A stretch of DNA of 12,599 bases from assembly GCA_035712985.1 (NCBI GenBank), contig DASTAE010000282.1, positions 1 to 12,599 of the forward strand, written 5' to 3'. Below are positions 6,190 through 12,599 of the stretch, in pieces. Position 1 is the stretch's first letter, and each line of letters begins with the position of its first letter. Both the position numbers and the translations under genes were made by a program. The stretch is from Actinospica sp035712985. Lineage in GTDB: Bacteria; Actinomycetota; Actinomycetes; Streptomycetales; Catenulisporaceae. The notes beneath the pieces were generated by a model that was given only the letters and a program-made list of their open reading frames with translations, ran no database searches and had not been told where the DNA came from.

Positions 6190-7095
6190 ATGAGTACGCA
6201 ATCGACCGCGGGGCTCGGCGCGATGATCCGCACGTGGCGGGACCGGCTGCCGCCCTCGGCCGTGTCGCTGCCCTCGGGCAGGTCGCGTCGCGCGGTCGGG
6301 CTGCGCCGCGAGGAGCTCGCCGAACTCGCGGGCCTGTCGGTCGACTACGTCGTGCGGCTCGAGCAGGGCCGGGCCACGACCCCGTCCGCGCCGGTGGTCG
6401 CCTCGCTCGCACGTGCCCTGCAGCTCACGAAGGCCGAGCGCGACCACCTCTACCGCCTGGCGAAGCTCGCTCCGCCGGCCGACGACGCGATCTGCGACCA
6501 CATCCCGCCCGGTGTGCAGCGCGTGCTCAGGCGGCTCGGCGACGTCGCGGTGGGCGTCTTCGCCGCGGACTGGCAGCTGATCTGGTGGAACCGCGGCTGG
6601 GCCGCGCTGCTGGGCGATCCGTCACCGTGGCCGCCCCAGCTGCGCAACTTCGCCCGCGCCCGCTTCCCGATCGGCGGCACCCCCGGCCGCCTCACGCTCT
6701 GGCCGGTGATCGAGGCGGACCGCGAGGCCACCGACGCGGCCGTCGTCTCCGACCTGCGCCGCGCCACCGGCCGCTTCCCGCGCGACCGGCGGCTCGCCGA
6801 GCTGATCCGCACCCTGAACGCGGGCAACGAGCGCTTCGCCGAACTCTGGGCCGCCGGCGCCGTGGACGCCCACCGGGAGGACCGCAAGCGGATCGAGCAC
6901 CCGGCGGTCGGCCCGATCCTGGTGGACTGCGACACCCTGACCGACGGCGACTCCGACCTCAAGATCGTGATCATGAGCGCCGCCCCGGGCAGCGAGGACG
7001 AGACGAAGATGCGTCTCGCCGAGGTCGCCGGTTCCCTCCCCGGAACGGAGGATGGTATTCCGGGGAGCGAAATCGGCGAGAGAACGATTATCTGA
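6190..7095 (+). CDS. XRE-family regulator with MmyB-like ligand-binding domain
   Basis: A 301-residue DNA-binding regulator. The helix-turn-helix is at about 37-63 (GLRREELAELAGLS, then VDYVVRLEQGR), the standard start of this family. A linker with RDHLYRLA follows, then the MmyB-like ligand-binding (PAS-like) domain from about 105 to 270, with WQLIWWNRGWAALLGDP (128-144) and the closing VDCDTLTDGDSDLKIVIMSAAPGS. Such proteins are thought to sense small hydrophobic ligands and usually sit divergent to an oxidoreductase gene, as here. The ATG at 6190 has GGAGGG unusually close (6183-6188); an in-frame ATG at 6181 would add three residues and is a real alternative. The tail after residue 280 (GTEDGIPGSEIGERTII) looks unrelated to the family core and its coding DNA is less GC-rich, so the C-terminus may be a recent extension. 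Confidence 0.9.
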   Translation: MSTQSTAGLGAMIRTWRDRLPPSAVSLPSGRSRRAVGLRREELAELAGLSVDYVVRLEQGRATTPSAPVVASLARALQLTKAERDHLYRLAKLAPPADDAICDHIPPGVQRVLRRLGDVAVGVFAADWQLIWWNRGWAALLGDPSPWPPQLRNFARARFPIGGTPGRLTLWPVIEADREATDAAVVSDLRRATGRFPRDRRLAELIRTLNAGNERFAELWAAGAVDAHREDRKRIEHPAVGPILVDCDTLTDGDSDLKIVIMSAAPGSEDETKMRLAEVAGSLPGTEDGIPGSEIGERTII

Positions 7096-7132
7096 TCGAT
7101 CTTCGGAAGATCGGGATCAGAGATCGGAGATC
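7094..7132. repeat. Cluster of six GATC sites with an 8-bp inverted repeat
   Basis: The gap between the convergent regulator and ppa genes contains GATC at 7094, 7098, 7109, 7115, 7122 and 7129. CGATCTTC (7097-7104) is a perfect inverted repeat of GAAGATCG (7106-7113) around one base. The hairpin could act as a bidirectional terminator for the two convergent genes, though neither strand shows a T-run after it. The repetition may have arisen by small duplications. Confidence 0.45.
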
Positions 7133-7631
7133 AATGCCCGTGCGCCTCGGGAGACTCGGCGAAACGAAGCCGGGAACGCCGGATCTCCTCCTCGGCCTCG
7201 GTGCGGCCGACCCAGTTCGCGCCCTCGACGGACTTACCGGGCTCGAGGTCCTTGTAGACCTCGAAGAAGTGCTGGATCTCCAGGCGGTCGAACTCGGAGA
7301 CGTGGTGGATGTCCCTGATGTGCTCCTGCCGCGGGTCGTTCGCCGGGACGCAGAGCACCTTGTCGTCGCCGCCCTTCTCGTCCGTCATCCGGAACATGCC
7401 GATCGCGCGGCACAGCACCAGGCAGCCGGGGAAGGTCGGCTCGTCCAGCAGCACGAGGGCGTCCAGCGGGTCCCCGTCCTCGCCGAGGGTGTCCTCGATG
7501 TAGCCGTAGTCCGAGGGGTAGCGGGTGGAGGTGAACAGCATCCGGTCCAGCCTTATCCGGCCGGTCTTGTGATCCACCTCGTACTTGTTCCGCTGACCCT
7601 TGGGGATCTCGATGAGAACGTCGAACTCCAT
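7131..7631 (-). CDS. ppa: Inorganic pyrophosphatase (family I)
   Basis: A 166-residue cytosolic soluble pyrophosphatase that hydrolyses PPi to two phosphates and pulls biosynthetic reactions forward. The N-terminus MEFDVLIEIPKGQRNKYEVD is a family hallmark. YPSDYGYIEDTLGEDGDPLDALVLLDEP contains the signature DGDPLDALVL with the metal-binding aspartates (DxDPxD). A second metal- and phosphate-binding stretch DKVLCVPANDPRQ follows. It ends in a His-containing EAHGH tail. Length fits the bacterial hexameric type. The ATG at 7631 has a strong Shine-Dalgarno GGAGGAA nine bases upstream (7641-7647 on the top strand); the frame is open further upstream but the extra sequence is not family-like. In Streptomyces and Mycobacterium, as I recall, ppa sits next to dacB and the metalloprotease-like gene; here only the latter is adjacent. 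Confidence 0.97.
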   Translation of the reverse strand: MEFDVLIEIPKGQRNKYEVDHKTGRIRLDRMLFTSTRYPSDYGYIEDTLGEDGDPLDALVLLDEPTFPGCLVLCRAIGMFRMTDEKGGDDKVLCVPANDPRQEHIRDIHHVSEFDRLEIQHFFEVYKDLEPGKSVEGANWVGRTEAEEEIRRSRLRFAESPEAHGH

Positions 7632-7691
7632 CGGTCTGCTTTCCTCCATCGCGGCTTCCGTCGAGCCGCATCCAGCCGCACCGGACGCGTG

Positions 7692-7728
7692 CCCGCGTAA
7701 TGTCAGGCACAAGTGTCCCCTACGCGGG
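7692..7728. repeat. Inverted repeat in the ppa upstream region
   Basis: CCCGCGTA (7692-7699) and TACGCGGG (7721-7728) are perfect 8-bp inverted arms separated by 21 bases. The spacer contains a smaller dyad, CAC-AA-GTG (7708-7715). It lies 61 bp upstream of the ppa start codon and 99 bp upstream of the metalloprotease-like start. It could be an operator or a hairpin in the ppa leader. No ppa promoter could be assigned with confidence. Confidence 0.4.
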
Positions 7729-7813
7729 AGACCAGTCGTCGCACCCGGCCGGTGGACGTGATCAACGCAACATTCCGGACGTGCTCACAAGCATTCTTCG
7801 CCTCGGAACGGGA

Positions 7814-7819
7814 TACCTT
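7814..7819 (+). promoter_or_regulatory. Putative -10 element for a leaderless transcript
   Basis: TACCTT matches the actinobacterial TAnnnT -10 consensus and ends seven bases before the GTG start at 7827. This is the spacing that places the transcription start on the first base of the start codon. No convincing -35 hexamer is seen at 17-19 bp. No Shine-Dalgarno sequence is close to the GTG; the nearest purine-rich stretch, GGAACGGGA, ends 13-14 bases upstream of it. Confidence 0.45.
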
Positions 7820-7826
7820 GAACAGT

Positions 7827-8960
7827 GTGGAGAACGACGAGCTCATCGACTGGCAGGTGGCCGGGGCCACGGCACGCGGCCTGGCCAGGCCGGGACCCGC
7901 GGTCTCCCGGGCGGGGGCGGACCGCGCCGTGGCCCAGCTGCGGGACTGCGCCGTCGCGGCCGAGGAGCACGTGCGCGCCTTCACCGGGCTCGAGGTGCCG
8001 GCGGCGGACCGCCCGGTGCTCGTCGTGGACTCGCGCGGCTGGGTGACCGCCAACCTGGACGTGATGCGCACGCTCTCCAGCCCGCTCGTCGAGAAGGTCA
8101 AGCAGTACCGCGAGGGGGTGCCCTCGAACGGCCTGCGCTCCACCGCCAACACGTTCGGCGCCAAGCTCAGCGGCGCGGAGGTCGGCTCGGTGCTGGCCTT
8201 CTTCTCCACCCGGGTGCTGGGCCAGTACGACCCCTTCGGCGCGGACGGCGGCCGGCTGCTGCTGGTCGCGCCCAACATCGTCCGGGTCGAGCGCGAGCTC
8301 GGCGTGCACCCGCCCGACTTCCGGCTCTGGGTCTGCCTGCACGAGGAGGCGCACCGGGCCCAGTTCGGCGCGGTGCCCTGGCTGCGCGACCACCTGCTCG
8401 ACGGGCTCGCCGCGCTGGTCGCCGAGCTCGAGCTGGAGCCCGGCCAGCTGATCCTGCGCCTGCGCGAGGCCATACGCCGATACGCCCGTACGGAGCAACG
8501 GGGACACGCCGACGTACCCGCCGAACGAGTGGACACGGACCCGTCGGCCGTCACCCGGACGGCTCGTCGCTCGTTGCTCGATCTGGTGCGGACCCCCGAG
8601 CAGCGCGCCGCGATGGACCGGCTGACCGCCGTGATGACGCTGCTCGAAGGCCACGCCACGTACGTGATGGACGGAGTCGGCCCGCTGGTCGTGCCGTCGG
8701 TCGCGGAGATCAGCCGGGAGTTCGCCCGCCGCCGGAGCACGCACCGCGTCCGGCCGGACGCCCTGCTGCGCAAGGTGCTCGGATTGGACGCGAAGATGCG
8801 GCAGTACCGGGACGGGGAGCGCTTCGTGCGCGCCGTCGTCGGCGAGGTCGGCATGGACGGCTTCAACCGGATCTGGACCTCCCCGAACACCCTCCCGACC
8901 ATGGCGGAGATCGCGCAGCCCGCCGCGTGGGTGCGGCGGGTCCCGCTGCGCCGCGGCTGA
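7827..8960 (+). CDS. Zinc-dependent metalloprotease-like protein, DUF2342 family
   Basis: A 377-residue protein of the actinobacterial DUF2342 family, annotated variously as a zinc-dependent metalloprotease or F420-biosynthesis-associated protein; its true substrate is unknown. The N-terminus VENDELIDWQVAGATARGLARPGP matches the family start, which is why the GTG at 7827 is preferred over the open frame back to 7713. Residues 45-54 (AEEHVRAFTG) are characteristic. The zinc site is HEEAH at 172-176, following FRLWVCL, and E274 in LLEGHATYVMDG is a likely third ligand. No signal peptide is evident. The C-terminus has MRQYRDGERFVRAVV and GFNRIWTSPNTLPTMAEI, also typical. The gene is 41 bp upstream of tilS on the same strand, so a tilS-hpt operon is likely. 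Link to F420 is by annotation only; nothing in this window makes F420. Confidence 0.88.
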   Translation: MENDELIDWQVAGATARGLARPGPAVSRAGADRAVAQLRDCAVAAEEHVRAFTGLEVPAADRPVLVVDSRGWVTANLDVMRTLSSPLVEKVKQYREGVPSNGLRSTANTFGAKLSGAEVGSVLAFFSTRVLGQYDPFGADGGRLLLVAPNIVRVERELGVHPPDFRLWVCLHEEAHRAQFGAVPWLRDHLLDGLAALVAELELEPGQLILRLREAIRRYARTEQRGHADVPAERVDTDPSAVTRTARRSLLDLVRTPEQRAAMDRLTAVMTLLEGHATYVMDGVGPLVVPSVAEISREFARRRSTHRVRPDALLRKVLGLDAKMRQYRDGERFVRAVVGEVGMDGFNRIWTSPNTLPTMAEIAQPAAWVRRVPLRRG

Positions 8961-9001
8961 GGCCGGCCCGTCCGCGCCGAACCTTCGCGAAGGAGCTGAC
9001 C

Positions 9002-10042
9002 ATGGGACCTGTACCGGCCGTAGCGGCGATACGACTCGCCGTCCGCACGTCGCTCGCCGACCACCAACCGGGGGACCTGGTCCTCGTCGCCTGCTCCGGC
9101 GGCGCGGACTCGCTCGCCCTGGCCTGCGCCGCCGCCTTCGTGGCCCCGCGGCTCGGGCTGCGCTGCGGCGGGGTCAGCGTGGATCACGGCCTGCAGGACG
9201 GCTCCCCGGAACGCGCGCGCGAAGTCGTCGAGCTGCTGCGCCGCCGCGGCCTCGACCCGGTCGAGTCGGTCGCGGTCACCGTCGGCCGCACCGGAGGACC
9301 CGAGGCCGCCGCCCGGGCCGCGCGCTACGAGGCCCTCGACCACTTCGCCGAGCGCTACGGCGCGCGCAGCGTGCTGCTCGGCCACACCATGGACGACCAG
9401 GCCGAGACCGTGCTGCTCGGCCTCGCCCGCGGCTCCGGCGCCCGCTCCCTCGCCGGGATGCCCGCCGTGTTCGGCCCGGAGGACCGCTACCGCCGCCCGC
9501 TGCTCGGCCTGCCCCGCGCGACCACGCTCGCCGCCTGCGCCGCCGAGGGCGTGGACCCCTGGCAGGACCCGCACAACTCCGATCCCGCCTACACCCGCTC
9601 CCGGGTGCGCCACCAGCTGATCCCCGAACTCGCGAACGTGCTCGGCCCCGGCATGCCCGAGGCGCTGGCCCGCACCGCCCGCATGCTGCGCGAGGACACC
9701 GAGGCGCTCGACGACTGGGCGGGCCGCGAGTACGTCGCCTGCCAGCACGCCGAGGGCGGGCTCGACGCCGCCCGGCTGGCCGGGCTCCCCACCGCCGTGC
9801 GCCGCCGGGTGATAAGGCTCGCCGCGCTGCGCAGCGGCGCCCCGGCCGGCACCCTCGCGGCCGCGCACATCGAGGCCGTCGACGCCTTGGTGACCGGTTG
9901 GCGCGGCCAGGGCCCGCTGCAGCTACCCGGGGCCGTCGAAGTGCGCAGGACGAATGGCAGACTGGCCTTCGGCGAGACCGCGCCCGCAGGCGACGGCGGC
10001 GCCGGTCGCAGCCAACAGCTCACCGGAGCGGCGTCCAAGTAA
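9002..10042 (+). CDS. tilS: tRNA(Ile)-lysidine synthetase
   Basis: A 346-residue ATP-dependent enzyme that attaches lysine to C34 of the tRNA-Ile with anticodon CAU, switching it from methionine to isoleucine charging and AUA reading. The PP-loop motif SGGADS lies at 32-37. VSVDHGLQDGS (58-68) and GHTMDDQAETVLLGLARGSGARSLAGM (127-153) are family motifs, followed by RRPLLGLPR and DPHNSDPAYTRSRVRHQLIPEL. His at the family GHHADDQ position is Thr here (GHTMDDQ), and DPSN is DPHN. The C-terminal part is short, as in actinobacterial TilS. The ATG at 9002 has AAGGAG six bases upstream (8990-8995). It follows the metalloprotease-like gene by 41 bp and precedes hpt by 19 bp, so the genes are likely co-transcribed. 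Its last residues are a variable Gly/Ala-rich tail. Confidence 0.95.
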   Translation: MGPVPAVAAIRLAVRTSLADHQPGDLVLVACSGGADSLALACAAAFVAPRLGLRCGGVSVDHGLQDGSPERAREVVELLRRRGLDPVESVAVTVGRTGGPEAAARAARYEALDHFAERYGARSVLLGHTMDDQAETVLLGLARGSGARSLAGMPAVFGPEDRYRRPLLGLPRATTLAACAAEGVDPWQDPHNSDPAYTRSRVRHQLIPELANVLGPGMPEALARTARMLREDTEALDDWAGREYVACQHAEGGLDAARLAGLPTAVRRRVIRLAALRSGAPAGTLAAAHIEAVDALVTGWRGQGPLQLPGAVEVRRTNGRLAFGETAPAGDGGAGRSQQLTGAASK

Positions 10043-10061
10043 CGAGGGAGAGAAAAGCGAC

Positions 10062-10613
10062 GTGGACGACAAGGACATGGGCGACAAGCTCGAGAAGATC
10101 CTCCTCAGCGAGGAGGACATAAAGGCGGGGATCGCCCGTCTCGCCGCCTCCGTCGACGCCGATTACGCGGGTCAGGAGCTGCTGCTGGTGGGCGTGCTCA
10201 ACGGCGCGCTGATGGTGATGGCGGACCTGTCCAGGGCCCTGCACAACCCGATCACGCTGGACTGGATGGCCATCTCGTCCTACGGCGCGGGCACCAAGTC
10301 CTCGGGCGTGGTGCGGATCCTGAAGGATCTGGACACCGACATCAAGGGCAAGCACGTGCTGGTGGTCGAGGACATCATCGACTCGGGCCTGACCCTCTCC
10401 TGGCTGCTGTCCAACCTGAAGCAGCGTCAGCCCGCCTCGCTCGAGGTGTGCACCCTGCTGCGCAAGCCGGACGCCGCGAAGGTGCAGATCGACGTCAGGT
10501 ACGTCGGCTTCGACATCCCCAACGACTTCGTCGTCGGCTACGGCCTGGACTACGACCAGCGGTTCCGGAACCTGCCGTTCATCGGCCTGCTCGCCCCGCA
10601 CGTCTACTCCTGA
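10062..10613 (+). CDS. hpt: Hypoxanthine phosphoribosyltransferase
   Basis: A 183-residue purine-salvage enzyme that converts hypoxanthine (and guanine) plus PRPP to IMP (or GMP). The PRPP-binding motif VVEDIIDSGLTLSWLL starts at about 101, with D107 the likely catalytic base. The flexible SYG loop is in MAISSYGAGTKSSG (69-82), the LLVGVLNGA segment is at 41-49, and the base-binding region is VGFDIPNDFVVGYGLDY (148-164), ending RNLPFIGLLAPHVYS. The GTG at 10062 is chosen because VDDKDMG aligns with the start of Streptomyces Hpt; GAGGGAG (10044-10050) lies eleven bases upstream. An ATG at 10077 is an alternative. The gap from tilS is 19 bp. TilS and Hpt are known in Bacillus subtilis to interact and to influence ftsH, which is the next gene here. 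Confidence 0.95.
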   Translation: MDDKDMGDKLEKILLSEEDIKAGIARLAASVDADYAGQELLLVGVLNGALMVMADLSRALHNPITLDWMAISSYGAGTKSSGVVRILKDLDTDIKGKHVLVVEDIIDSGLTLSWLLSNLKQRQPASLEVCTLLRKPDAAKVQIDVRYVGFDIPNDFVVGYGLDYDQRFRNLPFIGLLAPHVYS

Positions 10614-10634
10614 CGGAAAAAGGCTGCGTAGTAC

Positions 10635-10662
10635 GGGAACGCGAACACACCGTAGGATCGTT
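10635..10662 (+). promoter_or_regulatory. Candidate SigR-type promoter for ftsH
   Basis: GGGAAC (10635-10640) and GTT (10660-10662) are 19 bases apart, close to the SigR-type consensus GGAAT-N18/19-GTT of Streptomyces. A sigma-70-like -10 TAGGAT (10653-10658) lies between them but has no good -35. Transcription from here would start near 10670, giving an ftsH leader of about 200 nt. Based on motif spacing only. Confidence 0.35.
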
Positions 10663-10674
10663 GCCACCATGTAA

Positions 10675-10703
10675 TGACCCGGTACTCCGTTAGGGCCGGG
10701 TCA
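10675..10703 (+). terminator. 8-bp hairpin after hpt, in the ftsH leader
   Basis: TGACCCGG (10675-10682) pairs perfectly with CCGGGTCA (10696-10703) around a 13-base loop, with no T-run after it. It could terminate hpt transcripts or, if ftsH starts near 10670, form the 5' end of the ftsH leader. The rest of the 255-bp gap (10704-10837) holds GC-rich imperfect repeats, including CCTGGG and CCCAGG about 40 bp apart, but no gene that I can support. Confidence 0.4.
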
Positions 10704-10851
10704 CCCGGTTGCTCCGCGCGACGGACGGGTAACGCCGCTGTCGCCGGGGCATGGTCCTGGGGCGGTGCAGCGTGCGCCGCAGGTCACCGGGCAGTATGAA
10801 GGTCCCAGGGCTGGTGTCCGGGGACGAAGAGCCGGCAGGAGGGACGGGGCC

Positions 10852-10868
10852 TTGAGCGCCTCGCAACG

Positions 10869-10878
<10 letters not shown>
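10852..10878 (+). promoter_or_regulatory. Possible eight-codon upstream ORF overlapping the ftsH start
   Basis: A TTG at 10852 begins TTG AGC GCC TCG CAA CGA followed by TGG ACG TGA, encoding MSASQRWT. It has the best Shine-Dalgarno in the region, GGAGGG (10838-10843), eight bases upstream. The ftsH ATG at 10869 lies inside it in another frame and has no good Shine-Dalgarno of its own. Ribosomes ending at the TGA would be near the ftsH start, so coupling is possible. It may be coincidence. Confidence 0.3.

Positions 10879-12599
<1,721 letters not shown>

Noticed and set aside
7700..9001. Upstream extension of the tilS frame through the metalloprotease-like gene
   Set aside because: The TilS family start and a strong AAGGAG fix the ATG at 9002; upstream residues are Arg/Gly/Ala-rich shadow sequence.

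Overview
High-GC actinomycete chromosome (my impression is about 70% G+C, strongly GC-biased third codon positions, GTG and TTG starts in use). The FtsH, hypoxanthine phosphoribosyltransferase, delta-prime subunit and tRNA-Thr neighbourhood resembles Streptomyces and its relatives, but the gene order is not exactly that of Streptomyces. The genus cannot be fixed from the sequence alone. I see no insertion sequence, integrase, phage gene, CRISPR array or composition break, so this reads as core chromosome.

Layout. (1) 1-1554: the charged coiled-coil tail of an upstream gene, by context probably thymidylate kinase, coupled by a GTGA overlap to the DNA polymerase III delta-prime gene. (2) 1659-3212: a lipoprotein alpha/beta hydrolase of the tripeptidyl-aminopeptidase type. 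(3) 3194-3373: a complete tRNA-Thr(CGT) unit with a promoter-like sequence, leader hairpin, tRNA and an 11-bp terminator hairpin. (4) 3396-3980: a DUF1349 protein. (5) 4098-5369: an exported NlpC/P60 cell-wall hydrolase with a structured leader. (6) 5377-7095: a short-chain dehydrogenase divergent from an XRE/MmyB-like regulator, sharing a 114-bp control region with an 18-bp dyad. (7) 7131-7631 (minus): inorganic pyrophosphatase. (8) 7827-10613: a same-strand run of a HExxH zinc-metalloprotease-like protein, tilS and hpt. (9) 10614-12599: a 255-bp regulatory gap, then ftsH, cut by the window end.

How the genes work together. The tilS-hpt-ftsH cluster with the DUF2342-type protein and ppa nearby is an old actinobacterial neighbourhood. 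I recall the same order in Mycobacterium tuberculosis and Streptomyces, where a D-Ala-D-Ala carboxypeptidase gene (dacB) lies between ppa and the metalloprotease-like gene; it is absent here. The dehydrogenase and regulator form a self-contained, probably autoregulated pair. The other genes are housekeeping (replication clamp loading, tRNA, pyrophosphate removal, purine salvage, membrane protein quality control) or cell-envelope functions.

No clearly new multi-gene system is visible. The most interesting signals are regulatory: the ftsH leader (SigR-like promoter match, 8-bp hairpin and a Shine-Dalgarno-led eight-codon upstream ORF that overlaps the ftsH start), a probably leaderless start for the metalloprotease-like gene, the dyad between the dehydrogenase and its regulator, and inverted repeats in several intergenic gaps.
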